DNA of 53,112 bases from a virus: positions 1 to 53,112 of the IMG/VR virus record IMGVR_UViG_3300022602_003246; one strand, given 5' to 3'. The notes beneath the pieces were generated by a model that was not told the DNA's origin, did not search any database, and saw only the letters and a program-made list of their open reading frames with translations. How positions within the stretch are numbered: position 1 is the stretch's first letter; each line of letters opens with the position of its first letter. The position numbers and the translations under genes were made by a program. This document shows, in pieces, positions 1-6,768 of this stretch.

Positions 1-1
1 A

Positions 2-364
2 TATCACGTTGCTATGGTGATTGGTGATAAGACTAATGATTATGTAAAGAGCGATTATTTCACGCTACCGTTAGATTGTATTGCAGTTAAGGGAAAGAAA
101 GAAGGCGTTAATATTCACACAGTATTAGAAATTCGAGGTAATGCATATCAATATGCTGCGGACAAAGTTCGTCATCTTAATATGATGGATGATTATCATT
201 CGCAAAAATTTAAGACTGCCGCCGCCGCGTGTAAAGCACTAATAGGTTCATTTGATGGTCAAATGGATGGATATTATGAAATGTGGATTGAACGTTGTGT
301 CGAGATGGCTGCAAATCCACCAGGCGAAGATTGGGACCAAATTTTTAGGACCAACACAAAATAA
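2..364 (+). CDS. Class III adenylate/guanylate cyclase-like protein, C-terminal end (5' partial)
   Basis: The frame is open from the left edge, so the start lies outside the window; 120 residues are visible. The segment IGDKTNDYVKSDYFTLPLD followed by CIAVKGKKEGVNIHTVLE resembles the last strands of class III nucleotide cyclase homology domains (pattern 'IGE-T-..v-..f..reLd.i.VKGk.epv.iyevl'). These enzymes make cAMP or cGMP from nucleoside triphosphates. The metal-binding aspartates and the rest of the catalytic domain are not visible, so activity cannot be judged. About 75 residues after the domain are unassigned. The stop overlaps the ATG of the next gene (TAATG), so the two are probably cotranslated. 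Phage-borne cyclase domains are unusual. The family call is an inference from the conserved tail only. Confidence 0.7.
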   Translation, partial: YHVAMVIGDKTNDYVKSDYFTLPLDCIAVKGKKEGVNIHTVLEIRGNAYQYAADKVRHLNMMDDYHSQKFKTAAAACKALIGSFDGQMDGYYEMWIERCVEMAANPPGEDWDQIFRTNTK

Positions 365-1434
365 TGGCAAATGATTTTTGTTTTTTATTGTCAAATGGAT
401 TGTTTATTAGTGACAAAGGGCATAGTAAAGAAAATATAAATTTTTCGCCTTGTTGCATTTATAAAGAGCAATCAACAAATATTGATAATAGTTGGCAAAA
501 TATTAATGCTTGGACACAGAATTGTGATAGATGTTTTATAAAAGAAAAAAGCAATAAACAAAGCAGACGCCAAGAAATTAACAAAGAATTTTCTTATGTA
601 AAAGATGCAGAACTTTCTTATCTTGAAATTGACCATAACAATGCTTGCAATGCAGCATGTGGAATGTGTAGTTCAATGAATAGTAGCAGTATTGCACAAA
701 TACTTCGTAAAGAAGGAAAAAACTTTGTTCCAGTTCCAACTGTAAAACAAAAAGAAGTATTTCAAGTCATTAATAACTTGGACTTAAGTAAAATAAAGGT
801 AATAAAATTTAGAGGTGGCGAACCTTTTTATTCTAATTTTCATCAAAAAGTTTTAGATAAAGTAGAATTTCCAAGTAACGCTACGTTAATGTATCAAACA
901 AATGGTTCAATTTATCCTAATGTTTCTTGGTGGGATAAAGCCAATAAATTTAAAGAAATACATATGTCTTTTAGCATAGACGGTGTTGGTGAAAAATATA
1001 ATTACATAAGAAGTAATTTAAATTTTGAAGCCATAAAAGAAAACATTATTAAAATTTTACAAAATAAACAAGTAAATTTTTCAGTAAGTATAGAATGCAC
1101 TTTAAATCCACTAAACGCATATTATTTTGACGATATTTTTAAGTTTACTCAAGAATTAAAAAAATATAACAAAAACATTACTTTAAATTGGCATCAATGT
1201 TGGGGCGAATGGGGTCTTGAAAATACACCACCAAATCTACGTGAACTTATTACAAAAAAGTATAAAAATATGAATTTATGTAAAGTAATTAATGATTTTG
1301 ATTTTGATGAAAGTAAATTTATTAGTTTTGTTTTATCGCTGCAACAACATGAGAAAAGATTTAATCTTGATACGATGAAAGCTTTCCCAGAAGTTTATCC
1401 ACTCATTATAGAATATTACAATAGTTTGACTTAA
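364..1434 (+). CDS. Radical SAM protein, twitch/SPASM-like (copy 1)
   Basis: This 356-residue protein carries the radical SAM signature CX3CX2C at C95, C99 and C102 (CNAACGMC), which binds a 4Fe-4S cluster, and the SAM-binding GGEP motif (FRGGEPFYSN). Before the core, cysteines around residues 30-31 and 54-57 look like the auxiliary-cluster ligands of 'twitch' or SPASM-type proteins, here placed N-terminally. Such enzymes generate a 5'-deoxyadenosyl radical; the substrate cannot be read. The start overlaps the preceding cyclase-like gene by one base. Two more proteins of this type occur in the window, together with an IscA-like Fe-S carrier. It ends convergently against a minus-strand gene, overlapping it by 4 bp. 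Confidence 0.88.
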   Translation: MANDFCFLLSNGLFISDKGHSKENINFSPCCIYKEQSTNIDNSWQNINAWTQNCDRCFIKEKSNKQSRRQEINKEFSYVKDAELSYLEIDHNNACNAACGMCSSMNSSSIAQILRKEGKNFVPVPTVKQKEVFQVINNLDLSKIKVIKFRGGEPFYSNFHQKVLDKVEFPSNATLMYQTNGSIYPNVSWWDKANKFKEIHMSFSIDGVGEKYNYIRSNLNFEAIKENIIKILQNKQVNFSVSIECTLNPLNAYYFDDIFKFTQELKKYNKNITLNWHQCWGEWGLENTPPNLRELITKKYKNMNLCKVINDFDFDESKFISFVLSLQQHEKRFNLDTMKAFPEVYPLIIEYYNSLT

Positions 1435-1802
1435 CCGTTACCGCCAGCGGCTTCGTGTTTATTAACTTCTTGTGCAGCTTTCTTAAGTGTTTTTTCTGCT
1501 TCAAGTTCTACTTTTTGTGCGGCAACTGCTGCTTTAGCATCATCAAGGTGACGTTGACTTTCAATTTCTTTACCGCGCAACATAAGCACAATGTTTAACT
1601 TTTGATTAAGACGAATAAGATCATTATCTAACATACGAATACGGTCAATAAGGGCAATCAATACAGTATTAGCTTCGCTTAAAACAGGCTTGACTTCTGT
1701 TGTAGCCCATTGCCAAGTAAAAAATATCATGTAGCCAACGCCGCCAGCGGCTATAATTGGAAAGCCATATTTGTTTATTGCATCTGCTAATCCAGTTTCC
1801 AT
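1431..1802 (-). CDS. Small membrane protein with coiled-coil tail, holin-like
   Basis: A 123-residue protein with one N-terminal hydrophobic helix (about residues 13-31) followed by a charged helical tail rich in Ala, Lys and Glu. It resembles the neighbouring 92-residue protein at 2132-2410: both have an N-terminal 'GFPI/A...GG.. ..F' membrane segment and then an amphipathic 'I.LID/ALDNR...ND/HD.IR' stretch, so they are probably paralogues. Holin or membrane-remodelling function is only a guess from size, membrane segment and the late-type promoter upstream of the cluster (2577-2582). A long inverted repeat separates it from the gene upstream. Confidence 0.6.
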   Translation of the reverse strand: METGLADAINKYGFPIIAAGGVGYMIFFTWQWATTEVKPVLSEANTVLIALIDRIRMLDNDLIRLNQKLNIVLMLRGKEIESQRHLDDAKAAVAAQKVELEAEKTLKKAAQEVNKHEAAGGNG

Positions 1803-1870
1803 TCATTGATCCCTATACCATTGTGCTTCTTTACTATTATATGTAATTAAAATTAAACGATTCGCAAAAT

Positions 1871-1934
1871 AAACAGAATAACTTTTGCGACCAGCAAAGG
1901 TTCTTCTTTCAAGGACTAAAAAGTTATTCTGTTT
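1871..1934. repeat. Perfect 16-bp inverted repeat with 32-nt spacer
   Basis: Arms at 1871-1886 (AAACAGAATAACTTTT) and 1919-1934 are exact reverse complements. The repeat sits in the 151-bp gap between two minus-strand genes. It would form a long RNA hairpin in the minus-strand transcript. The bases after it are only moderately U-rich, so it is not a clear terminator; RNA processing or stability, or a protein-binding site, are alternatives. Nothing else is recognised in this gap. Confidence 0.85.
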
Positions 1935-1953
1935 AGTAGACACTGTGCATTAA

Positions 1954-2118
1954 TTACTTCTTTTTCTTTTTTGCTTTTGCTTTTGCTTTATGAACGTGCA
2001 CTACACTCTTACAAGCCTTTGGATTCTTTACAGGATCACAGCCACCTGCAAATGCTGAACTTGCAAAACCAGTTGAAGCAAATGCCATAACTGTTGCGAT
2101 TAATAATACTTTCTTCAT
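1954..2118 (-). CDS. Small secreted lysine-rich protein with signal peptide
   Basis: The start is placed at 2118 (54 residues) because an AGGAAA ribosome site lies just upstream and the protein then begins with a clean signal peptide: MKK, a hydrophobic core and ASSAFA before GGCDP. The mature part is about 30 residues, has two cysteines (GGCDPVKNPKACKS) and ends in an Ala/Lys run. The product should be a tiny, very basic periplasmic peptide. Function unknown. Such a peptide could bind nucleic acid or the envelope, but nothing here decides this. Confidence 0.65.
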   Translation of the reverse strand: MKKVLLIATVMAFASTGFASSAFAGGCDPVKNPKACKSVVHVHKAKAKAKKKKK

Positions 2119-2131
2119 TTTACTTTTCCTT

Positions 2132-2410
2132 TTAGTCCCTACGTGCGTCATTTTTACCATCAGCACGAGCAATGCGGTCTAGGTCGGGACGAACACCCAA
2201 CGCATTACTCATGAGAGTATCAATTCTAATAACATCATGGTTCATAGTCTTAACACGATTATCAAGTGCCATAATGATACCTTTAATACCATTTACGCTA
2301 CTTGTAACGCCAGCAAGAATAAATTTTAGGGTTAAAAATACAAAATAACCGCCTGCACAGGCGGCTGCTATAGGGAATCCAACTTCACCAACAAGTTTTA
2401 AAAAGTCCAT
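2132..2410 (-). CDS. Small membrane protein, holin-like
   Basis: 92 residues with one hydrophobic N-terminal helix (about residues 11-33) and a polar C-terminal half containing ALDNRVKTMNHDVIRIDTL. It resembles the 123-residue product at 1431-1802. It starts two bases from the stop of the small upstream ORF at 2412-2552, so the genes form a minus-strand operon: 46-aa membrane protein, this gene, secreted peptide, larger paralogue. Single-helix holins or pinholin-like regulators have this size, but the window also encodes a better holin candidate at 46176-46856, so the role is open. Confidence 0.6.
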   Translation of the reverse strand: MDFLKLVGEVGFPIAAACAGGYFVFLTLKFILAGVTSSVNGIKGIIMALDNRVKTMNHDVIRIDTLMSNALGVRPDLDRIARADGKNDARRD

Positions 2411-2411
2411 T

Positions 2412-2552
2412 TCAATGACTCAAATAATTGATTATTACTTCCAACAACATGACACCAAGAACGGCACCAAAAATAACACCAGCATAAGTTTCATAACTGC
2501 TATAATAGCAATGCAGATGCTTTTTAAGATAACTCCACTCTTGCGTGGTCAT
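2412..2552 (-). CDS. Small membrane protein, 46 aa
   Basis: Begins MTTQEWSYLKKHLHCYYSSY, followed by a hydrophobic segment (GVIFGAVLGVMLLEVIINYL) at the C-terminus. A GGAG ribosome site lies 7 nt before the ATG and the stop is just before the next start at 2410. It is the first gene of the minus-strand late cluster, 24 bp after a late-type TAAATA box. A plus-strand frame through the same bases (2415-2597) looks like an antisense shadow. Function unknown; a C-terminally anchored membrane protein. Confidence 0.55.
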   Translation of the reverse strand: MTTQEWSYLKKHLHCYYSSYETYAGVIFGAVLGVMLLEVIINYLSH

Positions 2553-2576
2553 GTTGGCTCCAAAAATACCTGTACT

Positions 2577-2582
2577 TATTTA
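2577..2582 (-). promoter_or_regulatory. Late-type promoter box TAAATA
   Basis: On the minus strand the sequence reads GGTAAATAAGTAC, 24 bases before the ATG at 2552. It fits the T4-late-type box seen elsewhere in the window and would drive the membrane-protein cluster 2552-1431. Confidence 0.5.
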
Positions 2583-2602
2583 CCAATTATCGCATAAAAA
2601 TA

Positions 2603-2630
2603 TTGACTAATATAGGAAAAATGCTATAGT
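2603..2630 (+). promoter_or_regulatory. Sigma70-like promoter before the exonuclease gene
   Basis: TTGACT (2603-2608), 16-bp spacer, TATAGT (2625-2630). The -10 box ends only 6 bases before the ATG at 2637, so transcription should begin at or near the start codon (leaderless mRNA). Confidence 0.7.
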
Positions 2631-2636
2631 TAAACA

Positions 2637-3185
2637 ATGAAACATCGTGACATAATGATTGACATTGAAACACTTGGTAACACGCCAAAAGCAACAGTTT
2701 TGACTATTGCTGGCGTTACCTTTGACCGTTATGGCGATTATAGAACAATTGCTGACCCACGTGATATGGATTATTTTTACTGTCGTGTTGAAGTAGATAA
2801 TCAAAATCGTGAAATCAATGAAGAAACTGTTCAATGGTGGGGTGAACAGGATAAAGATACACGTGATGAAGCTTTTCATCCCGATAACCGTTTACCACTT
2901 CGCGATGCTATGCTTGCGTTGAATAGTTGGGCAAGCGGTGTAGATCGTTATTGGGCAAATGGTGCTGGTTTTGATTATGTTATTTTAGAAGATATAAATC
3001 GCGAACTTGGACTACAAAGTCCATGGAAATTTTGGCAAGTATTGGATGCCAGAACAATTTATAAAATGGTTCCAGAACATTTTATACCTGGCACAAGCAA
3101 GCATCACGCTTTATGGGATTGCCTTAATCAAGTTCAGCGTTTAACTGAATGTTTTGAAATAATGGGCAGATATCCCAATAAATAA
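2637..3185 (+). CDS. DnaQ-like 3'-5' exonuclease (DexA/Rv2179c type)
   Basis: 182 residues, the usual length for this phage family. The DEDD exonuclease motifs are visible: D8-x-E10 (MIDIETLG) in ExoI, a central WANGAGFDYVILED (ExoII) and SKHHALWDCLNQV (ExoIII, with the general-base histidine followed by the last Asp). The family removes nucleotides from 3' ends; T4 DexA acts on single-stranded DNA. The gene follows its own promoter with virtually no leader. Its last codons, AAT AAA TAA, also form a late-promoter-like AATAAATAA before the next gene. Confidence 0.85.
   Translation: MKHRDIMIDIETLGNTPKATVLTIAGVTFDRYGDYRTIADPRDMDYFYCRVEVDNQNREINEETVQWWGEQDKDTRDEAFHPDNRLPLRDAMLALNSWASGVDRYWANGAGFDYVILEDINRELGLQSPWKFWQVLDARTIYKMVPEHFIPGTSKHHALWDCLNQVQRLTECFEIMGRYPNK
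3178..3184 (+). promoter_or_regulatory. Possible late promoter ATAAATA overlapping a stop codon
   Basis: ATAAATA overlaps the end and TAA stop of the exonuclease gene and lies 4 bases before the ATG at 3189. It could give a leaderless late transcript of the radical SAM gene. Because it coincides with coding sequence the call is tentative. Confidence 0.4.
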
Positions 3186-3188
3186 TTT

Positions 3189-4247
3189 ATGCATGCTATA
3201 AAAAAATTACTAATGACCAATAAAACAGGATTAGTAAATTCATATTGCAAAATACCTTGGACAAACTTATTAATTAATGATTCAGGTTTTATGTTTGCAT
3301 GTTGGTGTGAAGGTAAAGTTAAAAAGCCAATAGGAAATATTTTAGATATAAAAAATTCTGATGAATTTTGGAATGTTTTGAATAATAATTTTATGCGTGA
3401 AAGCATTTTAAATAAATCGTATAAATTATGTCATGCATATAAATGTGAATTACTTCAAGATGCAATATTAAAAGAAAAACCATCTACAACTTTTTTTACT
3501 GATATAAAAGAAAATTTATCAAAACTTAAATTAAGATGGTTATATTTGCAAATAGACGAAAGTTGCAATTTACAATGTCCTTCATGTAGAAATGATATAA
3601 TCATACATAAAAATAATAACAAAACAAAAATTGTTAAAGACATACTTCAAAAAGTAGAAGAATATATTATAACACCAAATAATGACAGATTAACTATTAG
3701 ATTAGTTGGTAATGGTGAACTTTTTGCAAGTCATACATTAATGGCTTGGTTTTTTAATTTTGATTTTAAAAAATACGACAATGTAGATTTTTTTATTCAT
3801 ACTAATGCTACTTTACTATCAAAACATGAAGAATTTTTACTTAAAATTGCCGATAAATTAGAGGGTTTTGAAGTAAGTTTAGATGCCGCGACACCTGAAA
3901 CTTACAAAATAGTTCGCAAGGGTGGCAACTGGCAAGATGTGATCAATGGCTTACAAACAATTAAAAAACTTCGTAATATTAGTAAAAAAATAAATTTAAC
4001 AAATAGTTTTGTAGTAAGCAGTTTAAATTACAAAGATATGCCAGAGTTTATAAAATTTGCATCAGCAAATGATGCACGACTTGTTTTTTATAAAGTTCTT
4101 AGATGGCAAATAAGTGAGCAAAAATTTAAAAATTTAAATATATTTTCACCAACACATGAACTACATGAAGATTTTAATCAAATGTTAAAATCAATTAACT
4201 TTGATAATAATAAAATAGAACCAAATATTTTTAATGTAAAGATTTAA
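3189..4247 (+). CDS. Radical SAM protein, twitch/SPASM-like (copy 2)
   Basis: 352 residues. The radical SAM cluster ligands are C126, C130 and C133 (CNLQCPSC), inside LYLQIDESCNLQCPSCR. An N-terminal cysteine-rich segment (C20, C38, C40, C81, C86; 'KIPWTNL.IN..G....CWC') looks like an auxiliary Fe-S or SPASM-type region, which normally follows the core. A GNGE (VGNGELF) replaces the usual GGEP SAM-binding motif. Later 'EVSLDAATPETYKIVRKGGNW' fits the core strand of peptide- or sugar-modifying SPASM enzymes. Substrate unknown. The gene is very AT-rich, as is copy 1, suggesting a common origin different from its neighbours. Confidence 0.88.
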   Translation: MHAIKKLLMTNKTGLVNSYCKIPWTNLLINDSGFMFACWCEGKVKKPIGNILDIKNSDEFWNVLNNNFMRESILNKSYKLCHAYKCELLQDAILKEKPSTTFFTDIKENLSKLKLRWLYLQIDESCNLQCPSCRNDIIIHKNNNKTKIVKDILQKVEEYIITPNNDRLTIRLVGNGELFASHTLMAWFFNFDFKKYDNVDFFIHTNATLLSKHEEFLLKIADKLEGFEVSLDAATPETYKIVRKGGNWQDVINGLQTIKKLRNISKKINLTNSFVVSSLNYKDMPEFIKFASANDARLVFYKVLRWQISEQKFKNLNIFSPTHELHEDFNQMLKSINFDNNKIEPNIFNVKI

Positions 4248-4270
4248 TTGACAAAGACACAGATATAGTT

Positions 4271-4278
4271 TATAAATA
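4271..4278 (+). promoter_or_regulatory. Late promoter TATAAATA upstream of speD
   Basis: A perfect TATAAATA box, 35 bases before the ATG at 4313. Confidence 0.7.
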
Positions 4279-4312
4279 ATCTCTTAAATTGCTATCAACG
4301 AAGGAGACTGGC

Positions 4313-4675
4313 ATGAATAATACTTGGGGTTATCATTTGCTATTAGATTGCACAGCTGGTGATGTAAATCTTATTAGTTCAAAAGAAAATGTTTATAATT
4401 TTGTAAAAGAGTTAGTAGTTGCAATTGATATGGTTGCATTTGGTGAGCCATGGATTGAACGCTTTGCAACGCATGATCTTGGTAAGTCTGGTATTAGTTT
4501 CTGCCAAATGATTGAAACAAGTAATATCACTGGTCACTTTGTTGATGCTAATGGAAATTTCTATATTGACGTTTTCTCATGCAAACCTTTTGACAACGAT
4601 ACAGTAATCCAAACTGTTGACAAATATTTTAAACCTGAAAAGGTTCGCATGCATTACATTTCACGTGATGCTTAA
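4313..4675 (+). CDS. speD: S-adenosylmethionine decarboxylase proenzyme
   Basis: Makes decarboxylated SAM, the aminopropyl donor for spermidine. 120 residues, the size of the bacterial class 1b proenzyme. The three key residues keep the spacing of the Thermotoga enzyme (S63/H68/C83): S70 (pyruvoyl-forming serine, IETSNITGHF), H75 and C90 (YIDVFSCK). Start chosen at 4313 because of the GAAGGAGA ribosome site 6-9 bases upstream; an earlier TTG at 4289 is less likely. A late promoter precedes it. speD occurs in several marine T4-like phages; polyamines could neutralise packaged DNA. No other polyamine gene is seen here, so host spermidine synthase would be needed. Confidence 0.93.
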   Translation: MNNTWGYHLLLDCTAGDVNLISSKENVYNFVKELVVAIDMVAFGEPWIERFATHDLGKSGISFCQMIETSNITGHFVDANGNFYIDVFSCKPFDNDTVIQTVDKYFKPEKVRMHYISRDA

Positions 4676-4679
4676 TTAT

Positions 4680-6038
4680 TTAAGAGGCACCCTTACCAAT
4701 ATCAAAAGTAAAGTTGCCTTTTATACCCGTGCTAAGATAAGTTTTACTGGCTTTGATTAATGCTTTGCCAGTAAACTTAGGCGGATAAACAGTTTTAAAT
4801 CCTGTAATTTTAACATCGCCACCAACTACCTTAGCATCAGTATAAACTTGAATTATACTTGCTTGATTTAAAAATGCTTGTAATGCTTTTTGGAAATCAG
4901 CATCGTTGTTTAATTTTTCTGCCACACTCTTTGCACAATTTGCAAGCAAAACATATCCAATATTATAACCTGGACTATCTTCTTTACTGCCATAAGCAAC
5001 AAATAACTTCTTTGCTGCACGGCTCATAGTTTCAGGTTTATTAACTTTGCTGTCAATATGTTTTAAAATTTCATTTTTTAACTTTTCATCAATAACACCA
5101 AGTTCAACACCAAGATTGAGTGGACTCATTTTTTGTCCGCTTGTAACCATTGTGCTTAGCACTTTTACAGCACTTGAATATTTCTTTGCAAGTTTTTTAT
5201 TTTTATCGCTAACCATTACATCGTAAATGTTTCTAACACTTGCAGTTGCACCCTTATCACCTTTAGTGCTAATACCAAGTCTTTCACCATTTGGTGCGAT
5301 AAATTCGCTATCAATGAGACTATTGTTTTTATTTTGTGGAAACCAAAAACTACAATTGCTATAACTTGTTTTTAAAATATCATTTGCAGCGTTGGAACTA
5401 TTGGCATCACTGATAACACCGCTAATCAATGCCAGAGGCGAAATAATTTCACCCAAATGGTCACGAACACTAGTTAGCTTATCGCCAAGACCAGCGAACA
5501 CCGCATCTTTTTGACCACCAGCAACCATGCGTAGTCCTTCCATAATTTCAGGACTTGCACCATTGGATTGGATTTTATTCAATAAATCATCAGCACTTTC
5601 AAAAGTGCTATCTGTTGCAATTAAATCTTGTGGAGTCATACCACTTTTTTCTTTTTCAGAAGTCTTACTTGTAAAGACCCAACCTTGTGGCAATTCTTTA
5701 TTGCTCCAACTTCCAACCACATTTGCGGGAACTGTTTTATACCAACGACCCCACATGATAATATCGCCATCTTCTGTGTTTAAGAAAACGATAGCAAAAG
5801 CATTTGCAGTTGGTGATTCACGATTTACCCAAGTAATTTCTTTGCCAGTTTTTCTTTGTATTTGACCGATTGCTTTTAGCGTTTCAGCATGGTCTTTATA
5901 AGCATTGCCTGGTTTAGTGTCAGGATACATTTCAGCTTGTTTAAAAAATGCTTTTACACCATTATCATTGATATAAGGATCGCCTAGTCTGCGTCCAAAC
6001 ATTCCCTTTGCTTCGCTAATAAACTCTGTTGCTCTCAT
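4680..6038 (-). CDS. Putative packaged internal protein with capsid-targeting-like N-terminus; possible PD-(D/E)xK fold
   Basis: Starting at the ATG at 6038 (4-bp ATGA overlap with the gene upstream) gives 452 residues beginning MRATEFISEAKG. This closely matches the T4 capsid targeting sequence of internal proteins (MKTYQEFIAEA), including the FIxE-A junction cut by the prohead protease. An in-frame ATG five codons earlier is less likely. Further in, E197, D243 and K259 (HLGEIISP..., LIDSEFIAPNGERLGISTKG) weakly resemble a restriction-nuclease active site; this is inference. Cotranscribed with the nucleotidyltransferase-like gene from a late promoter. Suggested role: a protein packaged in the head and ejected with the DNA. 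Confidence 0.55.
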   Translation of the reverse strand: MRATEFISEAKGMFGRRLGDPYINDNGVKAFFKQAEMYPDTKPGNAYKDHAETLKAIGQIQRKTGKEITWVNRESPTANAFAIVFLNTEDGDIIMWGRWYKTVPANVVGSWSNKELPQGWVFTSKTSEKEKSGMTPQDLIATDSTFESADDLLNKIQSNGASPEIMEGLRMVAGGQKDAVFAGLGDKLTSVRDHLGEIISPLALISGVISDANSSNAANDILKTSYSNCSFWFPQNKNNSLIDSEFIAPNGERLGISTKGDKGATASVRNIYDVMVSDKNKKLAKKYSSAVKVLSTMVTSGQKMSPLNLGVELGVIDEKLKNEILKHIDSKVNKPETMSRAAKKLFVAYGSKEDSPGYNIGYVLLANCAKSVAEKLNNDADFQKALQAFLNQASIIQVYTDAKVVGGDVKITGFKTVYPPKFTGKALIKASKTYLSTGIKGNFTFDIGKGAS

Positions 6039-6748
6039 TTTGCTTCTTCCCAATTAGGATCAGCACGTAGATTAGTCATTAGATTATCAGCTTCTGTCTT
6101 GGGAAGTTTTCTAAGAATACTTTCTACACTACCTAAATCAGCAGCAGTTGCACCACTACCAAGTAAAACTTTGGCAACTGTTTCAATGTCATTAGTTACC
6201 ATTTCACCTTTTTTACCATCGGGTGTGCGCTTAAACAAACCTTGCCATGGACTAAACAAGTAACCTTTCATTTTTGCAAGCATAGCAATAGTTAATACTT
6301 TATTCTTGCCTTTATATGGACTGCCTTGCGGAATGGCGTGTGTATGAAATTTAGCAATAGCTTCTGCTTGTGGTGTAACCATAATGTCGGCTTGCACACC
6401 CATGCCATTTACTGGAACTAACACATGCACAATAATACCGCTTTGTGCAGTTTCAAATCCTAAGTTTCGCATATAATCAGCAAGTTTGCGACGTGCTTCT
6501 TTAGCATCATCTGTTTTAAAAAATGCTTTTACAGCATCTTCATCAGTCATAACATCAAAGTCGTTGCTGATTTTTCCTTTTACTGGATTTGCACCACTAC
6601 CAACTGGCGTTACCTTTAATCTTGCACCACTTAGTGCGTCATTTAATATCTTCAATACTTGTGGCACAACAGCCTGATCAAAGGATGTAGTGCCGATAAA
6701 CATATTGCCGCCTTCAAGAAGTATTGGTCTAAATTGTGTAAAACGCAT
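6035..6748 (-). CDS. Nucleotidyltransferase-like protein with capsid-targeting-like N-terminus
   Basis: 237 residues. Residues 50-65 (GSGANPVKGKISNDFDVM) followed by D121 (VQADIMVTP) fit the pol-beta/nucleotidyltransferase pattern GS...DxD...D that binds metal and NTP. The N-terminus MRFTQFRPILLEGG ends in ILLE-G, a prohead-protease type (I/L)xxE site, like its neighbour and like the GGCT-like gene at 19602. The ATG at 6748 comes one base after a 6-bp inverted repeat with the late box ATAAATA in the loop, so its mRNA should be leaderless. It could transfer a nucleotide to a protein or RNA in the newly infected cell; the target is unknown. Confidence 0.65.
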   Translation of the reverse strand: MRFTQFRPILLEGGNMFIGTTSFDQAVVPQVLKILNDALSGARLKVTPVGSGANPVKGKISNDFDVMTDEDAVKAFFKTDDAKEARRKLADYMRNLGFETAQSGIIVHVLVPVNGMGVQADIMVTPQAEAIAKFHTHAIPQGSPYKGKNKVLTIAMLAKMKGYLFSPWQGLFKRTPDGKKGEMVTNDIETVAKVLLGSGATAADLGSVESILRKLPKTEADNLMTNLRADPNWEEAK

Positions 6749-6749
6749 A

Positions 6750-6768
6750 CAGATATTTATTGTATCTG
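6750..6768 (-). promoter_or_regulatory. Late promoter in the loop of an inverted repeat
   Basis: CAGATA-CAATAAA-TATCTG on the minus strand: 6-bp arms with the late box in the loop, ending one base before the ATG at 6748. The box also contains the TAA stop of the methyltransferase gene (6757-6759). Confidence 0.65.

Noticed and set aside
2415-2597. Plus-strand 60-aa frame
   Set aside because: It is antisense to a minus-strand ORF with a good ribosome site and a hydrophobic protein; no promoter or ribosome site supports the plus frame.
5527-5865. Plus-strand 112-aa frame
   Set aside because: Antisense to the 452-aa minus gene, with no ribosome site and no coherent protein features.
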